Assembly (NCBI RefSeq): GCF_900101855.1
Contig: NZ_FMVC01000009.1
Span: forward strand, 124,001 to 188,000
Direction: 5' to 3'
Source: Flavobacterium anhuiense
GTDB lineage: Bacteria; Bacteroidota; Bacteroidia; Flavobacteriales; Flavobacteriaceae
Length of the DNA stretch: 64,000 nucleotides
The position numbers and the translations under genes were made by a program. The notes under the pieces are model-generated. The model saw only the letters and a list, made by a program, of their open reading frames with translations, searched no databases and was not told where the DNA came from. Shown here piece after piece: positions 16,830 through 24,964 of this stretch (the stretch's first letter is position 1; the number at the start of each line of letters is the position of its first letter).

Positions 16830-18278
16830 ATGTATAAAACTGTACAATATCTGCTATTGTTCGGATTGTCTTTAGGCACTCTTAATGCTCAGACCCGAAC
16901 CGAAAAAGATCTTCTAGGAGAAAAACAAATTCCTGCAAATGCTTACTATGGCGTGCAGACAGCTCGTGCGTTAGAAAACTTTCAGATAAGCGGGATGACA
17001 ACGCAATTTTATCCTGAGTATGTTAAGGCTTTTGCAATGGTAAAACTTGCTGCGGCACGTGCGAATGCTGATGTGGGTCGACTCAAAAAAGATAGGCTTG
17101 CTGCTATTGAAAAAGCTTGTCAAGCTGTAATTGACGGCAAATATCATGATCAATTTCTTGTTGATTTGTATCAAGGTGGCGCTGGTACTTCGGCCAATAT
17201 GAATGTGAACGAAGTTCTCGCCAATATTGCATTGGAATTAAGCGGACATAAAAAAGGCGAATACCAATACATTGAACCTCACGATGATCTGAATATGGGG
17301 CAATCAACAAACGATGTCTACCCAACAGCAATAAAAGTGGCATTATTGCTTCATAACGATAAACTGCTGAAAGAAGCCGATCTTTTGGCAAAAGCGTTCC
17401 ATAAAAAAGGAGATGAATTTAAAGACATCATAAAAATGGGACGAACTGAAGGACAGGATGCTGTGCCAATGACCGTTGGACAGGAGTTTCATGCTTTCGG
17501 AAATCAGCTTGATGCGGAAATTAACGCTTTAAAAAAATCTGAAGTTTATCTATGCGAACAAAATATGGGAGCGACAGCTATAGGTACAGGAATTACTGCC
17601 TCTCCAGGTTATGCAGAAAAAGTAGCCACGCATCTTGCAAAAATTACAGGTAAACCAATCGTAATGAGTAAAGATCTTATTGCCGCTACAACTAGCCAGC
17701 AAGGTTTTGTAATGTACTCTTCTACGCTTAAGAGTATGGCAGTTGCATTGGCAAAAATAAGCAGCGATTTGATCATTTTGGCTTCTGGCCCTCGTACTGG
17801 TTTCTTCGAAATTAATCTGCCTGCACTTCAGCCAGGATCTTCCATTATGCCAGGGAAAGTAAATCCCGTTATGCCAGAACTTATGAATCAATTGTGCTTT
17901 AAAGTTATGGGGAATGACTTGACCGTAACGATTGCCGCGCAATCTGGTTTATTGCAGTTAAATGCTTTTGAACCTGTTCAAGCCATTGCCATGATGGAAT
18001 CGCAAGGATTGTTTTTTAAAGCCATGCCATTGTTTAGAAAAAATTGTATTGATGGCATTACCGTAAACAAAGACATTTTAGCCCATTATATGGACAGAAG
18101 TGTTGGAGTTGTAACGGCTTTGAATCCTGTTTTGGGTTACGAAAAAACAACTGAACTGGCCAAAGAAGCACTGGCAACCAATAAAGGTATTCTAGAACTT
18201 ATACGTGAAAAGAAATTGCTGACAGAAGACCAAATTAAGAAACTGCTTGATCCAGCAACCTTAACAGGCCAAAAATAA
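16830..18278 (+). CDS. aspA: Aspartate ammonia-lyase with export signal
   Basis: 482 residues. From residue 24 it is a standard aspartase (EKDLLGEKQIPANAYYGVQTARALENF...GQSTNDVYPTA...GQDAVPMTVGQEFHAF), with the flexible catalytic loop GSSIMPGKVN at 336-345 containing the base Ser337 or 338. It converts L-aspartate to fumarate and ammonia. What is unusual is the N-terminus: the usual few residues before the first domain are replaced by a signal peptide (MYKTVQYLLLFGLSLGTLNAQ), so the enzyme is predicted to be periplasmic. A fumarase-type relative is possible in the superfamily, but the aspartase-like sequence and the adjacent asparaginase gene argue for aspartase. It sits 23 bp upstream of the asparaginase gene. 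Confidence 0.9.
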   Translation: MYKTVQYLLLFGLSLGTLNAQTRTEKDLLGEKQIPANAYYGVQTARALENFQISGMTTQFYPEYVKAFAMVKLAAARANADVGRLKKDRLAAIEKACQAVIDGKYHDQFLVDLYQGGAGTSANMNVNEVLANIALELSGHKKGEYQYIEPHDDLNMGQSTNDVYPTAIKVALLLHNDKLLKEADLLAKAFHKKGDEFKDIIKMGRTEGQDAVPMTVGQEFHAFGNQLDAEINALKKSEVYLCEQNMGATAIGTGITASPGYAEKVATHLAKITGKPIVMSKDLIAATTSQQGFVMYSSTLKSMAVALAKISSDLIILASGPRTGFFEINLPALQPGSSIMPGKVNPVMPELMNQLCFKVMGNDLTVTIAAQSGLLQLNAFEPVQAIAMMESQGLFFKAMPLFRKNCIDGITVNKDILAHYMDRSVGVVTALNPVLGYEKTTELAKEALATNKGILELIREKKLLTEDQIKKLLDPATLTGQK

Positions 18279-18301
18279 CCTCAACCTTAAATAAACAAAA
18301 C

Positions 18302-19369
18302 ATGAAATTAAATATCAACTTTTGCAATAAAATCCTTTTGCTTGTGATGTTGTCACTAAGCATAAGCATGTTCGGACAAACAAAACCTAAAGTCCTAATA
18401 TTGGCAACAGGCGGAACGATTGCCGGTTCTGCTAAGACGGGAGTACAGTCAGGATATACTTCGGGTCAAGTTACCATTGATGCAATGGTAAATGCAATTC
18501 CAGATGCTTTGAAAGTAGCTGATATAAAAGGGGAGCAAATTGCTAATGTCGGATCTCAGGATATGTCCTTTGAAATTATGCTGAAAGTAGCCAATCGAAT
18601 TAATGAATTAGCCAATAGCAATGATGTAGACGGCTTTGTAATTACACACGGAACCGATACGATGGAGGAAACGGCTTATTTTTTAAATCTAGCTACCAAA
18701 ACAGATAAACCAATAGTGCTTGTGGGGTCAATGCGTCCATCAACAGCAATTAGTGCAGACGGACCTTTAAATCTTTATAATGCGATTGCAGTAGCTGGCG
18801 ATCCTAAAGCAAAAGGACGCGGAGTGCTTTTGGTGATGAACGACTGGATTCATTCAGCTCAATCTCTAACAAAAGTGAGCACGACGGCTGTCCAGACTTT
18901 TATGTCCCCGCTTCGTGGACTTATAGGTATTACTTCCTACGGAACTAATGATTTCTTTAATTACCCTAGTCAAAAATTTGGAAAAAACTCAGAATTTGAT
19001 ATTAAAGGCGTTAGCTCTTTTCCACGAGTAGATATTATTTATGCTGATGCGGATATGAAACCAGATTTGATTGATGCCTCGATAGAACGCGGTGCTAAAG
19101 GAATTGTAATTGCTGGAGTAGGAAATGGAAATATGAATAAAGCTTCTCTAGATGCTTGCGCAAGAGCCAGCAAAAAAGGAATTATCGTAGTTAGAAGCAC
19201 TCGCGTTGCAACTGGACTTGTAAGCCGAAATGTAGAATGCAATGATGATGAACTCGGGCTAATTGCTTCATATGCTTTGAATCCGCAGAAATCTAGAATC
19301 TTATTGTCAGTAGCATTGCTGAAACAGAGAAGTTTAGCAGAACTCCAAAGAATATTCGAAGAATATTAA
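18302..19369 (+). CDS. ansB: Type II (exported) L-asparaginase
   Basis: 355 residues with a signal peptide (to about residue 25). The first catalytic motif ATGGTIAG is at 35-42 with nucleophile Thr39, the second triad motif THGTDTMEET at 115-124 (Thr118, Asp119), and the catalytic Lys lies in SLTKVSTTAVQTFMSP. This is a complete type II asparaginase of normal length. It hydrolyses L-asparagine to aspartate and ammonia in the periplasm; aspartate is the substrate of the enzyme encoded just upstream. The symbol follows the E. coli periplasmic enzyme. The gene is third in the operon after porin and aspartase. Confidence 0.92.
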   Translation: MKLNINFCNKILLLVMLSLSISMFGQTKPKVLILATGGTIAGSAKTGVQSGYTSGQVTIDAMVNAIPDALKVADIKGEQIANVGSQDMSFEIMLKVANRINELANSNDVDGFVITHGTDTMEETAYFLNLATKTDKPIVLVGSMRPSTAISADGPLNLYNAIAVAGDPKAKGRGVLLVMNDWIHSAQSLTKVSTTAVQTFMSPLRGLIGITSYGTNDFFNYPSQKFGKNSEFDIKGVSSFPRVDIIYADADMKPDLIDASIERGAKGIVIAGVGNGNMNKASLDACARASKKGIIVVRSTRVATGLVSRNVECNDDELGLIASYALNPQKSRILLSVALLKQRSLAELQRIFEEY

Positions 19370-19509
19370 TCTTATTTTTTAAGCAAATCTAAACTTATGA
19401 TCCTAATATTATTATTGATGCTGATAAAATCATTGCTAAAGGCAACAGCTGCTTTTGTGTCTATTAGTAAAAGGGAATAATGTAATATCAACTTGAAAAT
19501 TTAATGTGT

Positions 19510-19989
19510 ATGAAAAATAAAATAGTTATAAGAGCGGTTCTCGCAGGACTCTCTGCTTTATTGGTTTCCTGCAATACAAAAAAGGATGAAAACGCTGTAG
19601 TTGACCTAAAAGAAATCAAGAAACAGATTCAGGCAAAAGAGAATGAATATGCTGCGACATACAATGCAGGCCAGCTCAAAGAAATAGGGTATTATGCAGA
19701 TGATGCGATAACTTTTTATCAGAACAGACCACCGATTATTGGCAAAGAAGCCAGATATGAATTTTTAAAATCAGATTTGACCAATAATACCAATATTATA
19801 TCATTTGAAACCAAAGAAGTTTTTGTTTCTAATGACGGGAAAATGGTTGTAGAAGTAGGATATTATAAAGTAACAGATTCTACCAAAACGCCAATTAATA
19901 CAGGAAACTACATGAGCTTTTTTGAAAAAAGAGATGGCAAATATGTATGCGTAAGAGATATGAGCGCTTCTGATGGATTGGTAGAGTAA
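19510..19989 (+). CDS. NTF2/SnoaL-like lipoprotein
   Basis: 159 residues from the Met at 19510 (an in-frame Met at 19504 adds two residues). The signal peptide ends in the lipobox LVSC, so it is a lipoprotein anchored at Cys19 by this start. The mature part matches the DUF4440/SnoaL-like fold (EYAATYNAGQLKEIGYYADDAITFYQNRPPIIGKEA... ending with FFEKRDGKYVCVRDMSASD). It is likely a small ligand-binding or accessory envelope protein. It begins 140 bp after the asparaginase gene and opens a run of five envelope genes on the same strand. Confidence 0.75.
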   Translation: MKNKIVIRAVLAGLSALLVSCNTKKDENAVVDLKEIKKQIQAKENEYAATYNAGQLKEIGYYADDAITFYQNRPPIIGKEARYEFLKSDLTNNTNIISFETKEVFVSNDGKMVVEVGYYKVTDSTKTPINTGNYMSFFEKRDGKYVCVRDMSASDGLVE

Positions 19990-20043
19990 ATGCCTTTTAC
20001 AAAAGAGTATTCTGTACATTAAAAACCCTATAAAATTAATATT

Positions 20044-20523
20044 ATGAAAAAAATACTATTTATACTGTCGATAGCTTTTGCATTGAATGCCACAGCACAA
20101 ACTTCTGTTGATGAGATTAATTTAATCCAAGATCTTTATGGAAAATCAAAAGCCGATGTAGTCAACGAATATTTAAGCTTATCTGATGCGCAAGCTGCAG
20201 CATTTCAGCCTATTTATGATAAATACGAAACGGAACGTAAAGCTTTGAGCCAGCAAAAGATTCTGATTTTAGAAGATTACGGAAAGAATTATGCAACCTT
20301 AAGTGATGCCAAAGCGACAGAATTAACTTCAAAAAATTTGAAATACAATCAAGACTCTGAAAAACTCCTTGCCAAAACACATTCTAAATTGGTAAAAGCT
20401 ATTGGCGGAATCAATGCCGCAAAATTTGTACAGCTTGAGCAGTATCTACAAGTGACCATACGAGCAGAAATTCAAGATGTTATTCCTTTTATTGGAGAAT
20501 TGGATAAAACCAAAAAACACTAG
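20044..20523 (+). CDS. Secreted helical protein, Spy/CpxP-like in style
   Basis: 159 residues with a signal peptide (MKKILFILSIAFALNATAQ). The mature protein is almost entirely helical and charged, with a YLSLSDAQAAAFQPIYDKYETERKAL segment recalling the short LxxxQ helices of periplasmic stress chaperones, although the LTxxQ pair itself is not clear. Cell location: periplasm. It is separated by 54 and 76 bp from its same-strand neighbours. Family assignment is uncertain; it could be an uncharacterised Bacteroidota helical protein. Confidence 0.65.
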   Translation: MKKILFILSIAFALNATAQTSVDEINLIQDLYGKSKADVVNEYLSLSDAQAAAFQPIYDKYETERKALSQQKILILEDYGKNYATLSDAKATELTSKNLKYNQDSEKLLAKTHSKLVKAIGGINAAKFVQLEQYLQVTIRAEIQDVIPFIGELDKTKKH

Positions 20524-20599
20524 ACGATTTCTGCGTACAGAGTAGAAAGTATAAAAGATCATTTTCTACTCCCTCTTATTAATATTTTATACTCTTACT

Positions 20600-21652
20600 A
20601 TGATAAAGATATTTACAAAATATTTGACAATCGCATTAATCATGTCTGCCCAGTTGATTTTTTGCCAATCGGATAATGATGGTCCAGAACTTGGGCTGCC
20701 TGGCGATAATCTTGATTTGTATGCCGTGATGACCCTGTTTCAGAAATCAAAAACCATTGAGGAATTTGAGAAAAACTTAAATTTGGAGAAAACAGGAATC
20801 AATAACCTGGATTTGAATCTGGATAAAAAAGTTGACTTTATAAAAGTAATTACAAAGAAAAATGGCAATTCATTTACTTTTATTCTTCAAGTTGCTGTAA
20901 ACAAAAATGAGAATCAGGATGTTGCAGTTATTTTGGTCGACAAAGATAAAAACGGCAAAGTAAAAATGCAGATTGTAGGCGACGAACTGCTATATGGAAA
21001 AGATTATGTTATTGAACCAGTAAGCAAGTCCTCACCAGCAAAAACAGCAAATCCAGCCTATGCAGGAGACGATCCTGTGCAAAGTTCGCCAGCCGTAACA
21101 GCAGTTGTGGTAGAAACGGTGCCAATTGTACAATATGTATATTCTCCGGCTTATGTGCCATATTATCCACCTTATTACTATGGATTTTATCCACCGTATT
21201 TCGCCGCTTTTACGGTAATGGCTGTAGGGATTTATCGTCACAACCATTATTACCATCATCATGGTTATCACGGTGGACATTATCATGGCGGAAACAATGT
21301 ATATATTAATAACAGAAACAGTTTTAATAATTACAACAATAATAAAATGCGTTCTAATACCGTACGCGACAATTCTGCCAATAATAGATACAATACCAAT
21401 CGAGGCAATTCACGTCCTTCAGCAAGCACGCGTCCATCAGCAGGAAATACTGGTGCATCTGGAAGAACTCGCCAGAGTGCGTCGCCAAGTGCGGGAACTT
21501 CAAACCTCAATAGAGGAAGCTCTTCAGGATCTAATTTTAATAGAGCAGGAGGTTCTTCGTCAAGACCAAGTGCAGGACAAATGGGAGGCGGTTCTCGTGG
21601 CAGTTTCGGAGGTGGCGGAGGCTTCGGCGGAGGTGGCGGAAGAAGAAGATAG
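20600..21652 (+). CDS. Secreted Tyr/Pro-, His- and Gly-rich low-complexity protein
   Basis: 350 residues, signal peptide to about residue 23. Residues 24-140 form a folded domain (LDLYAVMTLFQKSKTIEEFEKNLN...GINNLDLNLDKKVDFIKVI) with conserved-looking Asp/Asn turns. Three low-complexity parts follow: a Tyr/Pro-rich stretch (about 175-208), a His/Tyr/Gly-rich stretch (about 214-234), and a Ser/Asn/Arg/Gly tail ending in GGGGGFGGGGGRRR. The His cluster could bind metal; the Tyr/Gly tail resembles adhesive or surface-coating proteins. No known family beyond the folded part, which is common beside DUF4136 genes in Flavobacteria. Overlapping reading frames here are artefacts of repeats. Confidence 0.75.
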   Translation: MIKIFTKYLTIALIMSAQLIFCQSDNDGPELGLPGDNLDLYAVMTLFQKSKTIEEFEKNLNLEKTGINNLDLNLDKKVDFIKVITKKNGNSFTFILQVAVNKNENQDVAVILVDKDKNGKVKMQIVGDELLYGKDYVIEPVSKSSPAKTANPAYAGDDPVQSSPAVTAVVVETVPIVQYVYSPAYVPYYPPYYYGFYPPYFAAFTVMAVGIYRHNHYYHHHGYHGGHYHGGNNVYINNRNSFNNYNNNKMRSNTVRDNSANNRYNTNRGNSRPSASTRPSAGNTGASGRTRQSASPSAGTSNLNRGSSSGSNFNRAGGSSSRPSAGQMGGGSRGSFGGGGGFGGGGGRRR

Positions 21653-21748
21653 ACACTTATTAAAAGCAATTTTGAATATGTCAAAAGTATATTGTTTACT
21701 CGTTAAATGAAAGATTTTGCAAACAGTTTAAACTAACTTAAATTATTA

Positions 21749-22375
21749 ATGAAAATGAAAAGTAAAAAGAATCTATTTTTATGTCTTGGAGCATTCATTT
21801 CGCTCATTAGCTGCCAGATTGAAGGACCTGACAGTTATTCGGATTTAGATGTGGTCTACACTGATTATATCTCCGAATATGATTTTGCTGCCCAAGCCAC
21901 TTATGCAAGACCTAACAAAATTGTTGTCGATGTTAAAATATCTCAAGGCGATACCACTTTTGTTTATATGGAAGATCAATATGCGACACCGATATTTAAT
22001 CAAATTGATAAAAATATGACCGCATTAGGTTGGACTAAAGTAGACATTAGCGGCAATCCAGATGTATTGTTTACACCAGCTTTTATGAAATCTACAACAG
22101 TATTCTACTCATATTGGTATGACTGGTGGTATGGTGGATATTATCCGCCATATTGGGGCTGGTACTATCCGCCCTATGTTTCGGTAAGTTCTTATACAAC
22201 AGGAAATTTATTGATGACAATATCAGATCCTTCAAGTGTTGGGCCTGGCGGAGTGAGTCCAGCGGTTTGGGTAGCTTCGGCTGCGGGGCTGGTAACTTGG
22301 GATTATGATGTTTCAAGAGTAACCAAAGGAATCGATCAGGCTTTTACACAATCACCTTATCTTAAAACTAATTAA
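21749..22375 (+). CDS. DUF4136 lipoprotein
   Basis: 208 residues; an alternative Met lies two codons downstream. The lipobox LISC is within the first 25 residues. The mature part matches DUF4136 (SDLDVVYTDYISEYDFAAQATYA... and IFNQIDKNMTALGWTKVD...PDVLFTPAF), with the family's Trp/Tyr/Gly/Pro-rich loop YWYDWWYGGYYPPYWGWYY at about 118-138. DUF4136 proteins are outer-membrane-associated lipoproteins of unknown role. The stop codon is 2 bp from the start of the beta-barrel gene, so the two are co-transcribed and may act together. Confidence 0.85.
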   Translation: MKMKSKKNLFLCLGAFISLISCQIEGPDSYSDLDVVYTDYISEYDFAAQATYARPNKIVVDVKISQGDTTFVYMEDQYATPIFNQIDKNMTALGWTKVDISGNPDVLFTPAFMKSTTVFYSYWYDWWYGGYYPPYWGWYYPPYVSVSSYTTGNLLMTISDPSSVGPGGVSPAVWVASAAGLVTWDYDVSRVTKGIDQAFTQSPYLKTN

Positions 22376-22377
22376 CC

Positions 22378-22968
22378 ATGAAAAAGATTATAGCAAGCCT
22401 AATGTTATTAGGAACAATTAGTTTGAGCGCGCAGAATTCTGTAGTCAATGTGGCATGGTCATTAGGATTTTCCACAGGCGATCTTTCAGATTATATAAGT
22501 GATGTAAGCGCACGCGGATTTTCTTTAAGTTATGCAAGATTTGTAAAACCAGAGCTAACAGTTGGTTTCAGCACGGGCTGGAATGTTTTTCATAGCAGTC
22601 TTGCTTATGATACTTATACAGAAGGAACTTCTTCTCTTTCGGGAAAACAGTGGAGAACCAATAATGCGATTCCGATTTTGGCCAATGCAAATTATTATTT
22701 CAAAAAAAGCGATAAAATAAATTCGTACGCAGGAATGGGAATTGGTATGGTTTACAACCGAAGAAATACAGATATGTATATTTATACTCTAGAAGAAGAA
22801 TCTTGGAATTTTGCTTTGCAACCTGAAATTGGTTTGGAATATAAAATAGATTCCAAAGTAGCTTTAACCGCTGCTGGTAAATATTATTACTGTTTTGAAT
22901 CGGGAGAAATTCCCTATCCAACATCCTATTTTGCACTCAATATTGGAGTTTCATTCTTAGGTTGGTAA
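22378..22968 (+). CDS. Outer-membrane beta-barrel protein (OmpW/OprF-like small porin fold)
   Basis: 196 residues with a signal peptide (MKKIIASLMLLGTISLSAQ). The mature part is eight or so amphipathic strands (FSLSYARFVKPELTVGFSTGWNVF, SYAGMGIGMVYNRR, FALQPEIGLEYKIDSKVALTAAGKYYY) and ends with ALNIGVSFLGW, a typical aromatic C-terminal strand for BAM insertion. It is paired with the DUF4136 lipoprotein gene (2-bp gap) and closes the gene run; a terminator hairpin lies 30 bp downstream. Confidence 0.82.
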   Translation: MKKIIASLMLLGTISLSAQNSVVNVAWSLGFSTGDLSDYISDVSARGFSLSYARFVKPELTVGFSTGWNVFHSSLAYDTYTEGTSSLSGKQWRTNNAIPILANANYYFKKSDKINSYAGMGIGMVYNRRNTDMYIYTLEEESWNFALQPEIGLEYKIDSKVALTAAGKYYYCFESGEIPYPTSYFALNIGVSFLGW

Positions 22969-22995
22969 ACGGCGTTTTTTTATAATGTTTCATCA

Positions 22996-23040
22996 AAAAA
23001 ATGCGTAAGTCCTTTTGGGTTTACGCATTTTGGGTTTTTA
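22996..23040 (+). terminator. Intrinsic terminator
   Basis: Stem AAAATGCGTAA / TTACGCATTTT with a 12-nt loop followed by a T-rich run, 30 bp after the barrel gene. Confidence 0.8.
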
Positions 23041-23075
23041 TATTTGATAATATACACGAGATTTTGCATCTATTC

Positions 23076-23233
23076 ATTCCGTAGGAATCTCTCGTCGGTA
23101 GAAACGAAATTTGAATTCCGAATACAGGTTCCGTAGGTTTGATTGGTTAAAATGTTTCGCAAATCAGATGTCCCTACAGGACACAATGTGATGCAATATT
23201 TTTTTTCTACCGACGAGATATTCCTAGCGGAAT
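23076..23233. repeat. 158-bp inverted-repeat element (GTCGGTAGAAA type)
   Basis: Arms of about 29-30 bp: ATTCCGTAGGAATCTCTCGT.. at 23076-23104 and its inverse TTTCTACCGACGAGATATTC.. at 23204-23233, differing by one inserted base and one substitution. The middle has AT-rich DNA with CCCTACAGGAC. There is no reading frame. The palindromic form and GC-richer arms fit a REP/MITE-type element of Flavobacterium genomes. It fills most of the 353-bp gene-free gap 22969-23321. Confidence 0.75.
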
Positions 23234-23321
23234 ATTAACAATTGTTATCATATAAGATAACCTTTTATTGAAGGTATATTCTGATATTTGAATTGTTGAA
23301 AAATGATATAAAATTGAAAGA

Positions 23322-23636
23322 ATGGAAACGGCAGAAATAGAGAAAGTAAATTATCTAAAAAAACAATCAGCTCAATATTTAAATATTTTAAAATCGGCTG
23401 AGAAAGGTTACAATGCAGAAATCAATGTTTTAAATTACTCCGAATTAGGCTGTGTGATAACAAACATGCTAAAGCTGTGTATTTTGGCATTAGAAAATGA
23501 TAATTATAAAAAACCTTTAATAGATGTCGGATTGGTTTTAGAACAAGCACTTCAGTTATTTCCAACCGATGAAATGGAGCTTTTGGATATTATAAATGAA
23601 ATGCGGACTAAAGAACTTTGCGATGAGGTGAAATAA
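23322..23636 (+). CDS. Hypothetical helical protein
   Basis: 104 residues, cytosolic, predicted all-helical (METAEIEKVNYLKKQSAQYLNILKSAEKGY... and KPLIDVGLVLEQALQLFPTDEMELLDIINEM). I do not recognise the family. The codon use is ordinary for the genome, and a terminator hairpin of the tRNA-fMet type follows immediately at 23641, supporting a real transcript. Confidence 0.55.
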   Translation: METAEIEKVNYLKKQSAQYLNILKSAEKGYNAEINVLNYSELGCVITNMLKLCILALENDNYKKPLIDVGLVLEQALQLFPTDEMELLDIINEMRTKELCDEVK

Positions 23637-23640
23637 TAAA

Positions 23641-23667
23641 AAAAGCTCCAGATTTCTCTAGAGCTTT
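23641..23667. terminator. Terminator hairpin, tRNA-fMet family
   Basis: AAAGCTC-CAGATTTCTCTA-GAGCTTT. The stem has a compensating change (GCTC/GAGC) relative to the tRNA terminators at 3361 and 36354, but the loop is the same. It lies between convergent genes and probably serves both strands. Confidence 0.7.
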
Positions 23668-23688
23668 CAGCTTTTATAATATTATATT

Positions 23689-24771
23689 TTATTTAACCTC
23701 AACAGCCTCAGGAAATTTCCATGTGCCATTAAGTATTTCTTTATGCGGACGATAAAGTCTAACCCAATAATTCCAGCCATCAGTAACTGGAATACAGTTT
23801 GGTGTTTTTCCGTCACAGCCTCCAAATTGAATAGTGATCGATCCGTCAGCATCTTTTTTTGCCGTAATATTGTTTAAAGTATACATATTCAGATCGTTTT
23901 TCTCAAAATATCCCGCTTTATTGTATACACTCACAGACCAAAATCCGTCAACTGGAACATTCTTTATTTTAAGTTTGTAAACTGTTTTTCCATCATTTTT
24001 TTTGGGGTTTACAGAAAGATACAATGCATCTTTTTCAGGATTTCCGCCCCAACCTGTAGCACTTCCAAGTAAATGAAGGGTTTCGTCAACTTTACCTCTA
24101 GAGCCAAACATTCCTTTGGTGTCAGACAATTTTTTAGAAACCTCAATTAAAGAATCGCGAACTTTCTTCTGACTCGTCTGATCCCAATTTGGAATATCAA
24201 ATGTTCCTTTTTCTTTCTGGTCAATTTTAATGGCGTCTTGAAGACCCGTTACAACAGGAAGATCTTTAGGATTATTTGGATCAATAAATGTTCGTATAGC
24301 CAACATCAAATAACGTGTGCCGACTTTTTCTTTGGTAAAAGTAAAAGTTCCAGGGGCATAATAGGTTTCAGAATATTGATCTTCGTCGATTGTTTGCATA
24401 GACATAAAACGTTTTCCTGGGTTAGGAAGCGTTATCGTTACAGGTCCTGCATCGAGATCAAAAACGCCAGAAGAATACAAAACATCACGATTGGCACGAA
24501 TAACAGTCTGTTTGTCAATTGGCATTAGTGTTTTGTAATGGTGCATGTTTCCAACACCACCTGATTCTTTGACAGAGGTTGAAAAATAAAGATCAGTTTC
24601 TGCGCGGTTAAAATTTGCTGCTGTTACAGTAGTGCTATTTTTCTGTGCCAAAGAATCTGTTTTCACAACAGTCGAATCTTTTAATGCTTCAGAATCACTG
24701 TTTGATTTTTCTTTTTTGCAAGCCGTTAATGCTAAAAGTGCAATAATAAAAAAAGCGGTTAAATTTTTCAT
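23689..24771 (-). CDS. DUF1254/DUF1214 lipoprotein
   Basis: 360 residues. The signal peptide ends in lipobox LTAC with Cys18, followed by a Ser/Asp linker. Residues about 52-180 (FNRAETDLYFSTSVKESGGVGNMHHYKTLMPIDKQTVIRANRDVLYSSGVFDLDAGPVTITLPNPGKRFMSMQ) match DUF1254, and the C-terminal part (KKNDGKTVYKLKIKNVPVDGFWSVSVYNKAGYFEKN...WNYWVRLYRPHKEILNGTWKFPEAVEV) matches DUF1214. The pair forms a beta-rich envelope protein common in proteobacteria and Bacteroidota, function unknown. Convergent with the 23322 gene. Confidence 0.9.
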   Translation of the reverse strand: MKNLTAFFIIALLALTACKKEKSNSDSEALKDSTVVKTDSLAQKNSTTVTAANFNRAETDLYFSTSVKESGGVGNMHHYKTLMPIDKQTVIRANRDVLYSSGVFDLDAGPVTITLPNPGKRFMSMQTIDEDQYSETYYAPGTFTFTKEKVGTRYLMLAIRTFIDPNNPKDLPVVTGLQDAIKIDQKEKGTFDIPNWDQTSQKKVRDSLIEVSKKLSDTKGMFGSRGKVDETLHLLGSATGWGGNPEKDALYLSVNPKKNDGKTVYKLKIKNVPVDGFWSVSVYNKAGYFEKNDLNMYTLNNITAKKDADGSITIQFGGCDGKTPNCIPVTDGWNYWVRLYRPHKEILNGTWKFPEAVEVK

Positions 24772-24919
24772 AATCGGTGGTTTTATTTCACGTAAGATTT
24801 TCTTTGATTTTAAAATTAGAGTTTAAAAGAAAAACTCCGCCTCTTTGGATGGCAAAACTGGTTGCAAATTATAAGTTGCAACCATTTTGAAATATATTAC
24901 GCTAAATGGAAGGAAAAAA

Positions 24920-24943
24920 AAGCCTCAGATTTCTCCGAGGCTT
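24920..24943 (-). terminator. Terminator hairpin, tRNA-fMet-related loop
   Basis: AAGCCTC-AGATTTCTCC-GAGGCTT. The stem differs from the tRNA-fMet terminator, but the loop bases are nearly the same. It lies 21 bp beyond the stop of the minus-strand gene at 24965. Confidence 0.7.
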
Positions 24944-24964
24944 ATAAAATTTTAAAAAATACTT

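Noticed and set aside
21261..21710. 149-codon frame rich in Val/Ile/Glu
   Set aside because: Frame shadow of the low-complexity His/Gly/Ser-rich protein at 20600-21652.
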